Shown: piece after piece, positions 50,912 to 59,451 of the stretch
How positions within the stretch are numbered: the stretch's first letter is position 1
Layout of the letters: every line of letters starts with the position of its first letter
From: Paratractidigestivibacter faecalis
GTDB lineage: Bacteria; Actinomycetota; Coriobacteriia; Coriobacteriales; Atopobiaceae
DNA: 64,000 nucleotides
NCBI RefSeq assembly: GCF_003416765.1
Contig: NZ_QSNG01000001.1
Coordinates: 646,742 to 710,741 of the forward strand
Reading direction: 5' to 3'
The notes under the pieces: model-generated
The model's database searches: none
Told to the model about the DNA's origin: nothing
Seen by the model: only the letters and a program-made list of their open reading frames with translations
Program-made: the position numbers and the translations under genes

Positions 50912-51850
50912 ATGGACGCTGACTCCTACCAGGCGTGCGAGCTCTGCCCGCGCCGCTGCAAGGCGAGAAGGGCCTCCGGTCGCGCGGGCTTCTGCGGCAT
51001 GACCTCCGAGCTGCGCGTGGCCAGAAGCGCCCTGCACTTCTGGGAGGAGCCGCCCATCTCGGGCGAGGCCGGCAGCGGGGCCATCTTCTTCTCGGGCTGC
51101 CCGCTGCGCTGCGTCTTCTGCCAGAACCACGAGATCTCCGGTGAGGGCTTCGGCCTGCCGGTCACGCGCTCGCGCCTCTCCGAGATGATGCTCGAGCTTG
51201 AGGCCCTGGGCGCCCTCAACATCAACCTGGTGACGGCCCTGCACTACGCCCCCGACGTGCGCCAGGCGGTTCTGGACGCGCGTGCGGCCGGGCTCACGCT
51301 GCCCATAGTCTGCAACACCAGCGGCTACGAGAACCCCGAGGTCATCCGTGCCATGGCAGACGTCGTGGACGTCTGGCTGCCCGACTTCAAGTACGCTGAT
51401 CCCGCGCTGGCCGGCAGCCTCTCCGCCGCGCCCGACTACCCGGACGTGGCCGCCGCGGCCCTCGGCGCCATGGTGGCTGACCTCAGGGAGAAGGGCGGCC
51501 GCAAGGAGGGGCCCGACGGCTGCCTTAAGCGGGGCATCGTCGTACGTCACCTGGTGCTTCCCGGCCACGCGGACGACTCCTGCCGCGTGCTGGACCGCGT
51601 CTGGCAGATCTGCGGCAACGACGCCGACCTCTCGGTCATGAACCAGTACACGCCCAACGAGGCCTGCCGGGCCGCCGGCGGCGCGCTCTCGCACGGCGTC
51701 TCGGAGGAGGAGTACGAGATCGTGCTCTGCCACGCCGACGACCTGGGCTTCGAGCGCATCTGGTGGCAGGAGGGCGGCACGGTCTCCGAGAGCTTTGTGC
51801 CCGCCTTCGACGCCACGGGCGTCGAGGGGCCCGAGCTGCCGCGTGCCTGA
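50912..51850 (+). CDS. Radical SAM enzyme, PflA-like
   Basis: A 312-residue radical SAM protein. The SAM/Fe-S cysteines are in GCPLRCVFCQNHEIS (CxxxCxxC). An extra N-terminal cysteine group (ACELCPRRC, GFCGM) may bind a second cluster. GALNINLVTALHYAPD and WLPDFKYADP complete the barrel. It belongs to the uncharacterised PflA-like group often named radical SAM YgiQ/PflA-related; no glycyl-radical enzyme gene is adjacent, so the target is unknown. AAAGGCAAGG precedes the ATG. Confidence 0.87.
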   Translation: MDADSYQACELCPRRCKARRASGRAGFCGMTSELRVARSALHFWEEPPISGEAGSGAIFFSGCPLRCVFCQNHEISGEGFGLPVTRSRLSEMMLELEALGALNINLVTALHYAPDVRQAVLDARAAGLTLPIVCNTSGYENPEVIRAMADVVDVWLPDFKYADPALAGSLSAAPDYPDVAAAALGAMVADLREKGGRKEGPDGCLKRGIVVRHLVLPGHADDSCRVLDRVWQICGNDADLSVMNQYTPNEACRAAGGALSHGVSEEEYEIVLCHADDLGFERIWWQEGGTVSESFVPAFDATGVEGPELPRA

Positions 51851-51920
51851 CGCGCCGCAGGCCATAGGGGTATCATTGACCACATATGTGAAATCACCTT
51901 CCCTTCGAGACGGAGGAAGC

Positions 51921-52244
51921 ATGGCAGACAACGACGGCCTCACCGAGGCCGAGCGAGCGGAGCTCGAGCAGCTCCGGGCCGAGAAGGCCGCCCGCGAGGA
52001 GGCAAGCCGCCAGGCCGCGGAGCGTGCCGAGCTGGAGCGCCTGCGCGCCGAGAAGTCCAAGTCCGCCCGCGAGGCGGCCGAGGACGCAAGCATCGCCGAG
52101 GCGCGCGCACGCGGCCGCAAGCTCATGGAGCCCGACGAGGACGACGAGGACCTCAAGATGCCCGCCGGCCAGAAGATGGTCCTGGGCATCATCGCCCTCG
52201 TCGTCGTGGTGATGCTGCTCATGCAGTTCCTCGACGGAAGGTAG
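51921..52244 (+). CDS. Small coiled-coil, single-helix membrane protein
   Basis: A 107-residue protein. Residues 8-75 are a charged heptad-like coil (ELEQLRAEKAAREEASRQAA, ELERLRAEKSKSAREAAEDA), then an acidic patch (EPDEDDEDLKMP) and a C-terminal membrane helix (MVLGIIALVVVVMLLMQFL). It is thus tail-anchored, with the coil in the cytoplasm. I do not recognise a function. GGAGGAAGC precedes the ATG; three bases separate it from pncB, so they are co-transcribed. Confidence 0.8.
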   Translation: MADNDGLTEAERAELEQLRAEKAAREEASRQAAERAELERLRAEKSKSAREAAEDASIAEARARGRKLMEPDEDDEDLKMPAGQKMVLGIIALVVVVMLLMQFLDGR

Positions 52245-52247
52245 GCC

Positions 52248-53735
52248 ATGTCGCTCACCGACTCCACGCGTCCCACCGACGTCTGCCTCAACACGGACCT
52301 CTACGAGCTCACTATGGCCCAGGGCTTCTGGGAGTCCGGCCTCGTTGACTCCCGGGCCTGCTTCAACGCCTTCTTCCGCGAGAACCCCTTCGACGGTGGC
52401 TACGCCGTGGCCTGCGGCATGGGCCAAATCGCCGACCTCGTGGAGAACTTCGTCTTCACCGACGAGGACGTGGAGTACCTCGCGGGCCTCGAGGCCCCCG
52501 GTGGCGGCCCCATGTTCAAGCCCGCCTTCCTGGAGTACCTGCGCAACCACCGCCTCGACCTCACCATCGACGCCGTGCCGGAGGGCGAGCTCGTCTTCCC
52601 GCGCGAGCCCATGGTCCGCGTCATGGGCCCGGTCATTGACTGCCAGCTCATAGAGACCGCCCTTCTCAACCTGGTGAACTTCCAGACGCTGGTTGCCACC
52701 AAGTGCGCCCGCGTGGTCCGCGCGGCCGAGGGCCACCCGGTCTCCGACTTCGGCCTGAGGCGCGCTCAGGGCCCCGACGGCGGCCTGGCCGTAGCCCGCG
52801 CGTCCTACATCGCCGGCGCCGCCTCCACGTCAAACGTCCTTGCCGGCAAGATCTACGGCATTCCCGTCTTTGGCACCCACGCGCACTCCTGGGTCATGGC
52901 CTTCCCGTCCGAGCTCGACGCATTCCGCGCCTTTGCCAAGTCAAGCCCCAAGAACTGTGTGCTGCTCCTTGACACCTACGACGTGAGGCAGGGCATCAAG
53001 AACGCAATTACCGTGGCCAAGGAGATGGAGCAGGCCGGCGAGCGCCTGGCCGCCATCCGCATTGACTCCGGAGACCTCGCGCGCCTCTCCAAGCAGACCC
53101 GCGCGGCCTTCGACGAGGCGGGCCTTCCCTACGTCAAGATCTCCGTCTCAAACGACCTTGACGAGTACACCATCCAGTCGCTCTTTGCGCAGGGCGCGCC
53201 CATCGACTCCTTTGGCGTGGGCACCAAGCTCGCCACCTGCGACCCGCAGCCGTCCCTGGGCGGCGTCTACAAGCTCTCCGCCATCCGCGGGGGCTCGACC
53301 GAGCCCTGGACCCCCGTCATCAAGCTCTCGGAGCAGGCCTACAAGCGCACCATCCCCGGCGTGCAGCGCGTCCTTCGCTACTACGACGACGCCGGCTGCC
53401 CCACGGCCGACATGATCTGCCTCGAGGGCCAGCCCGTGGCGGACGCCTCCCGCATGACCGACATCCTCGACCCGTTTGCGTCCTATGAGCTCTCCGGCAT
53501 CCCGGTGGAGCTCCTGGAGCGCGTGGTCGAGCACGGACGCCGCGCCAAGGAGCCGGACGGCATCGAGGCCGCCCGCGACCGCTGCAAGGGCGCCCTCATG
53601 CGGCTCAACCCGGCCGTGGCCCGCTTCCTCAACCCGCAGGCCTACCCCGTCGGCCTGGAGGGCGGCCTGGCGCAGCTGCGCCACGACCTCGCCCACGAGG
53701 AGCGCGCCGGCTCTTCTCGCCCCACCGTCGGCTAG
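52248..53735 (+). CDS. pncB: Nicotinate phosphoribosyltransferase
   Basis: NAD salvage: joins nicotinate and PRPP with ATP. 495 residues. N-terminal NTDLYELTMAQGFWESG, substrate loop GLRRAQGPDGGLAVARASY, IPVFGTHAHSWVMAFPSE, the phosphate region IRIDSGDLARLSKQTR and FGVGTKLATCDPQP with YKLS. This is the longer PncB2-like form. RBS is modest but the preceding gene ends three bases before. Confidence 0.95.
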   Translation: MSLTDSTRPTDVCLNTDLYELTMAQGFWESGLVDSRACFNAFFRENPFDGGYAVACGMGQIADLVENFVFTDEDVEYLAGLEAPGGGPMFKPAFLEYLRNHRLDLTIDAVPEGELVFPREPMVRVMGPVIDCQLIETALLNLVNFQTLVATKCARVVRAAEGHPVSDFGLRRAQGPDGGLAVARASYIAGAASTSNVLAGKIYGIPVFGTHAHSWVMAFPSELDAFRAFAKSSPKNCVLLLDTYDVRQGIKNAITVAKEMEQAGERLAAIRIDSGDLARLSKQTRAAFDEAGLPYVKISVSNDLDEYTIQSLFAQGAPIDSFGVGTKLATCDPQPSLGGVYKLSAIRGGSTEPWTPVIKLSEQAYKRTIPGVQRVLRYYDDAGCPTADMICLEGQPVADASRMTDILDPFASYELSGIPVELLERVVEHGRRAKEPDGIEAARDRCKGALMRLNPAVARFLNPQAYPVGLEGGLAQLRHDLAHEERAGSSRPTVG

Positions 53736-53782
53736 GCGAGAAGCCCCATCCACCAAGAAGACCCCCCCATTAAGGAGACAAC

Positions 53783-55627
53783 ATGCCCGAGAAGCTCGAG
53801 GAACTCGTCCGCGCCGCCCTTCAGTCCGCCCAGGAGGCCGGGGAGCTTCCCTCCTTCGACGTGACGGAGTTTGGCTTCGAGCGCCCGGCGGACTCCGCCA
53901 ACGGCGACTGGTCCTCCACCGTCGCCATGCGCTCCGCGCGCCTTGCCCACTGCGCCCCGGCCAAGATCGCCGGCGCCATCGTGGCCCACATGCCCGCCAG
54001 CGACGCCGTGGCCAAGGTCGAGGTGGCCGGCCCCGGCTTCATCAACTTCTACCTCAACGCCGCCTCCAGCAACGAGGTCTTCCGCACCATCCGCGAGCAG
54101 GGCGAGGACTACGGCCGCTCCGACCTCGGCCACGGCACCAAGGTCCAGGTGGAGTTTGTCTCCGCCAACCCCGTGGGGCCGCTTCACATCGGCCATGGCC
54201 GCTGGGCCGCCCTGGGCGACTCGCTTTCCCGCATCCTGGAGCACGCCGGCTACGACGTGGAGCGCGAGTACTACATCAACGACCACGGCAGTCAGATGGA
54301 CGTCTTCGGCCACTCTGTCTCCAAGCGCTACCTGCAGCTCGTTGAGGTCATGGAGAAGGATGGGTGCGATCTTGCGGCCGCCCGCGAGGCCCTCCTGGCC
54401 GACCGCGAGGCCTTTGTCGCCGACGAGGCCGACGAGCATCCCGAGACCCACCCCTACACCGACGCCTTCAACGCCGATCTGGGCGGCAACGCCTACGGCG
54501 GCGACTACATCGTCGACCTGGCCGTCCGCTTCCACGAGCTCGACGGCCTCAAGTGGGTCGACTCCACCGAGGACGAGCGCATGGCCGACTTCCGCGAGCG
54601 CGGCTACCAGATGATGCTGGAGTCCATCCGCCAGACCTGCCACGAGGCCCGCTGCGACTTTGACGTCTGGTTCAGCGAGCGCAGCCTCTACGTCAAGGAC
54701 GAGACCGGCTCCTCCGCCGTCGACCGCGCCCTGGCCAAGCTCGACGAGCTCGGCTACCTCTACAAGGACGAGGCCGGCGCCCTGTGGTTCCGCTCCACCG
54801 ACTTCGGCGACGACAAGGACCGCGTCCTCATCAAGACCAACGGCGAGTACACCTACTTTGCCTCCGACGTCGCCTACCACTGGAACAAGTTCCAGCGCGT
54901 GGACCACGTCATCGACATCTGGGGCGCAGACCACCACGGCTACATCCAGCGCGTCAAGTCCGCCTGCACGGCCCTGGGGTATCCCACGCAGTTCGAGGTG
55001 CTTCTCGGCCAGCTGGTCAACCTGCTGCGCAACGGCCAGCCGGTGCGCATGTCCAAGCGCAAGGGCACCATGGTGACCTTCGACGAGCTCCTGGAGGAGG
55101 TCGGCGCCGACGCAACCCGCTACACGCTGGTGGCAAAGTCCAACAACCAGATGATCGACTTCGACATCGAGCTCGCCAAGAAGCAGGACAACACCAACCC
55201 GGTCTACTACGTGCAGTACGCGCATGCTCGTACCTGCTCCATCCTGCGCAAGGCCGCCGGCGTCTCCAAGGAGGAGGCGGCCGAGCTCGGCATGGACGAG
55301 GTGGCCAGCCGCGCCATCGGCGCCGAGTACGACCTCGGCCTCCTGACCGACCCGACCGAGGCAGCGCTCGCTCGCAAGCTCTCCGAGTTCGGCGGGCTCA
55401 TCGAGAGCTGCGCCCGCGACCGCGCCCCGTTCCGCCTCACCCACTACGCCGAGGAGCTGGCGGCGGCCTTCCACTCGTTCTACGCGGCCTGCCAGGTGCT
55501 TCCGAGCGAGGGCCGTCCGGTGGAGGAGGGACTGTCCCGCGCCCGCCTCGCGGCCGTCGACGCAACGCGCAGGGTGCTTGCGCTCTCCCTCACCATGGTT
55601 GGCGTGGCAGCATTACAGACCATGTAG
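53783..55627 (+). CDS. argS: Arginyl-tRNA synthetase
   Basis: Charges tRNA-Arg. 614 residues. N-terminal Add1 domain; VEFVSANPVGPLHIGHGRWA with the HIGH motif; catalytic core with DHHGYIQRVKSACTALG; the KMSKS equivalent RMSKRKGTMVTFDELLEEVG; and the helical DALR anticodon domain at the end (LTHYAEELAAAFHSFYAACQ). AAGGAGACAAC precedes the ATG. Slightly longer than the 550-590 usual for bacteria, mainly in an Ala/Glu/Asp-rich insert around residues 200-230. Confidence 0.97.
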   Translation: MPEKLEELVRAALQSAQEAGELPSFDVTEFGFERPADSANGDWSSTVAMRSARLAHCAPAKIAGAIVAHMPASDAVAKVEVAGPGFINFYLNAASSNEVFRTIREQGEDYGRSDLGHGTKVQVEFVSANPVGPLHIGHGRWAALGDSLSRILEHAGYDVEREYYINDHGSQMDVFGHSVSKRYLQLVEVMEKDGCDLAAAREALLADREAFVADEADEHPETHPYTDAFNADLGGNAYGGDYIVDLAVRFHELDGLKWVDSTEDERMADFRERGYQMMLESIRQTCHEARCDFDVWFSERSLYVKDETGSSAVDRALAKLDELGYLYKDEAGALWFRSTDFGDDKDRVLIKTNGEYTYFASDVAYHWNKFQRVDHVIDIWGADHHGYIQRVKSACTALGYPTQFEVLLGQLVNLLRNGQPVRMSKRKGTMVTFDELLEEVGADATRYTLVAKSNNQMIDFDIELAKKQDNTNPVYYVQYAHARTCSILRKAAGVSKEEAAELGMDEVASRAIGAEYDLGLLTDPTEAALARKLSEFGGLIESCARDRAPFRLTHYAEELAAAFHSFYAACQVLPSEGRPVEEGLSRARLAAVDATRRVLALSLTMVGVAALQTM

Positions 55628-55772
55628 TTTGTTATCTACCAAATTTATGGCAAAAAAGTTGTGCAACAAGGCGTTGAGCGTTGCTTTTGTGTACAATCAC
55701 TGAACAAGGATATACACTCTGTTTTTAGGAGAGTGAAAAGCAGCCCATCCGCTACGTCAAAGGCAGAGCAAG

Positions 55773-56444
55773 ATGGATCTTAAAGAGTTCATGTCAGTGA
55801 GGCGCGCGTACAACGCCGTCAGGCAATCCGTTCCCTCCGAGGGCCGTCTGACCTTCGAGGAGTTTGCCATCTTGTGCCGCCTGGACTTTACCGGCGCGCC
55901 CATGAAGACCTCGGACATCGCCGAGTACCAGGGCGCCCTGCGTCCCACCATGACGCACCGCACCAACCACCTTGCCGGTCTCGGCCTCATCGACCGCTCC
56001 GAGGGCGAGAATGACCGCAGGAACGTGGTCTGCTCCATCTCGGAGGAGGGCCGCCAGTACGCGGAGGAGCTGGCCGACATGACCCGCGCCAAGATCGGCG
56101 CCGGCCGTGCCCTCTCGCGCACGTCTGCGGACCGCATCAAGAAGTACGTGGACGCCATGGGTGCCTACTTCTGCAAGGCCGGTGACCTCGTCCTGCTCGG
56201 CATCTACGCCGCCGACGAGGAGGGCCTGACCATCATGCAGATCGTCGAGGCGCTCGGGCTTCTCCAGCCCACGGTCTCCATGTCGGTCTCCGCGCTGGTA
56301 GAGGACGGCATGGTCGAGCGCGAGCGCAGGGGAGCTGGCGTCAGCGCAACCACGGTCTCCCTCACCGAGAAGGGCGAGGAGCGCGCCCGCGAGCTTGCCG
56401 GCAACATCACCAAGCTCGTCGTCAGGCGCAAGGCCAGGGGATAA
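55773..56444 (+). CDS. Tandem MarR-type (double winged-helix) regulator
   Basis: A 223-residue protein with two winged-helix units in one chain. The first (about 20-95) has FAILCRLDFTG, MKTSDIAEYQGALRPTMTHR (recognition helix) and LIDRSEGENDRRNVVCSISE. The second (about 130-215) has LVLLGIYAADEEGLTIMQIV, LLQPTVSMSVSALVEDGMVE and STTVSLTEKGEERA. So one monomer may bind as a pseudo-dimer. Ligand and targets are unknown. The AT-rich 145 bases before it (with GTACAATCAC and GATATACAC) probably contain its promoter and an autoregulatory site. Confidence 0.87.
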   Translation: MDLKEFMSVRRAYNAVRQSVPSEGRLTFEEFAILCRLDFTGAPMKTSDIAEYQGALRPTMTHRTNHLAGLGLIDRSEGENDRRNVVCSISEEGRQYAEELADMTRAKIGAGRALSRTSADRIKKYVDAMGAYFCKAGDLVLLGIYAADEEGLTIMQIVEALGLLQPTVSMSVSALVEDGMVERERRGAGVSATTVSLTEKGEERARELAGNITKLVVRRKARG

Positions 56445-56459
56445 ACGCTTGAATTCAAG

Positions 56460-56485
56460 AAGGGCGCCTGCGGGCGCCCTTTTTT
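56460..56485 (+). terminator. Rho-independent terminator after the MarR gene
   Basis: 9-bp stem AAGGGCGCC/GGCGCCCTT around TGCG, with a run of six T to 56485. Confidence 0.88.
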
Positions 56486-56686
56486 ATGTCTGTATATCTA
56501 TATATCACTGTATTATTGCACCAAAAATGCTATATTTCACTCGTTAGCGCTCGTTGCGCGCCCTTCCGGCCGGCACATACACCACAGCACATATCCTGCA
56601 CCGTGCCTCGGCCGCATGAAGGCCCCCATTTGAATGCATTTCTCCGCTGGCGCTGGCGTGCCGCGGGTGAGCAAGAGAGGTAATAC

Positions 56687-58945
56687 ATGTCAGAAGAGTC
56701 CTCCGCATCTGGTGTCGAGGCGTCGGCCGTCCCCATGACGCAGGAGCCCGCCGCGCCGGCGGCCGAGTCTGCAGAGAAGCCCAAGCGTCGCCGCCGCCGC
56801 ACCAAGGCCGAGATGGAGGCCGCCCGAGCCGCCGAGGCCGAGGCCAAGGCCCAGAAGGCCGCCGCGGCCGGCGCCGATCCCGCGGACGCCGCTGCCGCAG
56901 AGAAGCCCAAGCGCACGCGCGCCCGCAGGACCATGGCCAAGGCTGACGAGGCCGCCGAGGGCCAGATGGAGCTTCCGGGTGCCGTCGAGGCCGCGCCTGC
57001 GGAGACCGCCGATGCCGCTGCCGTAGAGAAGCCCAAGCGCCGCCGCGGCCGTCCGCGCAAGGTGGACGCCGAGGCTGCGGCCGCCGCTGAGGCCGCTGCC
57101 GCTGAGGCTCAGGGCTCGGCTGCCCCGTCAGACTCCGTCGCCGGCGAGGTTCCGGCCGCAGAGTCTGACGTGAGGCCGGGCCGCGGGCGCCGCACGCGCG
57201 CCCGCAAGGCCGCGGCTCCTGACGGGGGAGAGGCTGCCGCCCAGGACGTCAAGGCCATGAACGAGGTGGTCTCCGAGGCCACCAAGGCCACGTCCGAGCC
57301 TGTGGCCGGACCTGCCGCCACGCTCTCCGAGGCCGACGCCGCTGCCCTGGTGGAGAGGCTCAAGGCCGAGTCCGTCTCGCCTGACGGCTCCGCTGCCTCC
57401 GAGGCCCCCGCATCTGATGGCGAGAAGCCCGAGGGCGAGCAGGGCGAGTCTGCTGAGGGCGGGCGCGGACGGCGCCGCAACCGCCGCGGGCGCGACCGCT
57501 TTGACGGCGACGGCCAGGGTCAGGGGCGCGACCGCCGCGACGGCCATGGTGACCGCGGCGACCGTGATGACCGCCAGGGTCGCAACGACCGCTACGACCG
57601 CAACGACCGCTTTGACCGCAACAACCGCCGCCGCAACCGCAAGGGCAGCCAGCAGAACGTGCAGGCCGAGCCCTCCCTCACCCGCGAGGCCCTTCAGGAG
57701 CTCAAGGTCGCCGAGCTTCGCTCCAAGGCGGCCGAGCTCGGGGTCGAGTACGTCGGCGTGAGAAAGCCCGAGCTCATCGAGGCCGTCTACCTTGCGGCCG
57801 CCGCAGCGGAGGGCTTCCGCTCCGTCGAGGGCATCCTCGAGATCGGCAACGAGGGCTACGGCTGGATCCGCACCGGCAACTACATGGAGGGCGACGGCGA
57901 CGCCTTCGTCCACCAGCAGATGATCCGCAGCCTGGGCCTGCGCCCGGGCGACCGCGTTGCCGGCACCGTCGGGCCTGGCCGCAACAACAGCAAGTACCCG
58001 CCGCTACAGAGCGTGGCCTCCGTCAACGGCCGTCCCGTCGAGGGGCTCAAGAGCCGTCCGCGCTTCCGCGACCTCACGCCCATCTTCCCCAACGAGCGCC
58101 TGGTCATGGAGCATGGCCGCGATTCCGTGACCGGTCGCGCCATCGACCTCGTGTCTCCCATCGGCAAGGGCCAGCGCGGCCTTATCGTCAGCCCTCCCAA
58201 GGCCGGCAAGACAACCGTCCTGAAGAAGATCTGCCAGTCTATTGCCGCAAACAACCCCGAGGTGCACCTCTTCTGCCTGCTGGTGGACGAGCGCCCCGAG
58301 GAGGTCACGGACATGGAGCGCTCCATCAAGGGCGAGGTCGTGGCCTCGACCTTTGACATGCCCGCCGACAACCACACCCACGTGTCCGAGCTGGTCATCG
58401 AACACGCCAAGCGCCTGGTCGAGCTTGGCGAGGACGTCGTGGTGGTTCTTGACTCCATAACGCGCCTTGCCCGCGCCTACAACCTCGCGCAGCCCGCTAG
58501 CGGCCGCATTCTCTCTGGTGGCGTCGACTCGGCGGCCCTCTATCCGCCCAAGAAGTTCCTGGGCGCGGCCCGCAACATCGAGGGTGGGGGCTCGCTCACA
58601 ATCATTGCCTCCGCGCTCGTTGACACCGGCTCCAAGATGGACGAGGTCATCTTCGAGGAGTTCAAGGGCACCGGCAACATGGAGCTCAAGCTCGACCGCG
58701 ACCTCGCCGACCGCCGCATCTTCCCGGCCATCGACCCCATCAGCTCCGGAACGCGCAACGAGGATCTGCTCATCGACCCCATGTACCAGCCGCTGGTCTG
58801 GGGCATTCGTCGCGTCCTCGCCAACATGAACAACACCGAGCGCGCCGCAAACGCCCTGGTCAAGGGTCTCAAGGGAACCGAGACCAACGAGGAGTTCCTC
58901 ATCAGGAGCGCCAAGAAGGCCCAGCAGAGCGAGTACGTCTCGTAG
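56687..58945 (+). CDS. rho: Transcription termination factor Rho with long N-terminal extension
   Basis: Hexameric RNA helicase that ends transcripts. 752 residues against about 420 in E. coli. Residues 1-320 are low-complexity: Ala/Glu-rich with basic patches (KPKRRRRRTKAEMEAA, KPKRRRGRPRKVDAEA) and an Arg/Asp/Asn-rich segment (RYDRNDRFDRNNRRRNRK), as in actinobacterial Rho. Then the Rho N domain (LQELKVAELRSKAAELG), cold-shock RNA-binding domain (GYGWIRTGNYMEGDGDAFVH), Walker A SPPKAGKTTVLKKI, Walker B VVVVLDSITRLAR, and Q/R loop GGSLTIIASALVDTG. About 200 AT-rich bases precede it, perhaps an autoregulated leader. Confidence 0.97.
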   Translation: MSEESSASGVEASAVPMTQEPAAPAAESAEKPKRRRRRTKAEMEAARAAEAEAKAQKAAAAGADPADAAAAEKPKRTRARRTMAKADEAAEGQMELPGAVEAAPAETADAAAVEKPKRRRGRPRKVDAEAAAAAEAAAAEAQGSAAPSDSVAGEVPAAESDVRPGRGRRTRARKAAAPDGGEAAAQDVKAMNEVVSEATKATSEPVAGPAATLSEADAAALVERLKAESVSPDGSAASEAPASDGEKPEGEQGESAEGGRGRRRNRRGRDRFDGDGQGQGRDRRDGHGDRGDRDDRQGRNDRYDRNDRFDRNNRRRNRKGSQQNVQAEPSLTREALQELKVAELRSKAAELGVEYVGVRKPELIEAVYLAAAAAEGFRSVEGILEIGNEGYGWIRTGNYMEGDGDAFVHQQMIRSLGLRPGDRVAGTVGPGRNNSKYPPLQSVASVNGRPVEGLKSRPRFRDLTPIFPNERLVMEHGRDSVTGRAIDLVSPIGKGQRGLIVSPPKAGKTTVLKKICQSIAANNPEVHLFCLLVDERPEEVTDMERSIKGEVVASTFDMPADNHTHVSELVIEHAKRLVELGEDVVVVLDSITRLARAYNLAQPASGRILSGGVDSAALYPPKKFLGAARNIEGGGSLTIIASALVDTGSKMDEVIFEEFKGTGNMELKLDRDLADRRIFPAIDPISSGTRNEDLLIDPMYQPLVWGIRRVLANMNNTERAANALVKGLKGTETNEEFLIRSAKKAQQSEYVS

Positions 58946-58998
58946 ACCTGGCCAGCGGCCTTCGAAGCAGCCATTTGAGCCCCGGACCCAGACGCTTG

Positions 58999-59215
58999 CA
59001 CGTTTTGGGTTCGGGGTTCTCGCGTTTATGCCGCTACGGTTAGCTGCCAACTGGGCAAACGCTGCCTTTGTTCCCGAATGCCCTCTCGGCCCGAACCCAA
59101 ATCGCATATGGAATTTGGTTCGGGCCTGAGGCGCTTTGGCGCTGTGCGATGACGTTTGCCCAGTTGAGCGGGTGTCGACAGAGTGATTCTGTTCAAAGCG
59201 CGAACCCAAAACGTG
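58999..59215. repeat. Three nested inverted repeats in the rho downstream spacer
   Basis: Outer arms CACGTTTTGGGTTCG (58999-59013 with 59201-59215), middle arms CAACTGGGCAAACG (59048-59061 with 59153-59166) and inner arms GCCCGAACCCAAAT (59089-59102 with 59113-59125, one base shorter). Outer and middle are perfect. They share one centre near 59107, so the whole 217 bases is a compound palindrome. No gene is seen in 58946-59451. Confidence 0.85.
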
Positions 59216-59265
59216 TTATGGGGCCCTGTCTGCGTTAACGATGCAAAACCTGTCGACAATCTGCC

Positions 59266-59293
59266 TTGAAAACGGCTGTTTCGCAGGTATAGT
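59266..59293 (+). promoter_or_regulatory. Promoter for the gene at 59452
   Basis: TTGAAA (59266-59271), a 16-base spacer and TATAGT (59288-59293). It gives a leader of about 150 bases. Confidence 0.6.
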
Positions 59294-59451
59294 TGAGAAA
59301 GGAAGTTCACATAGAGCGTCTCTGCGGCACACGAAGATAAAACGAAGCCAAAAACCGCGGATTCCAGTTGGCCTGGCATGTCCAGGTCGCTAGCCGTTGC
59401 CATAGCTTCACTCTTCTTCCGCAGCTCGCCAGAGCCTGGGAGGGGTCAAGC

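Noticed and set aside
53732-55474. 580-residue leftward frame opposite argS
   Set aside because: Val/Gly/Leu low-complexity shadow of a certain synthetase gene.
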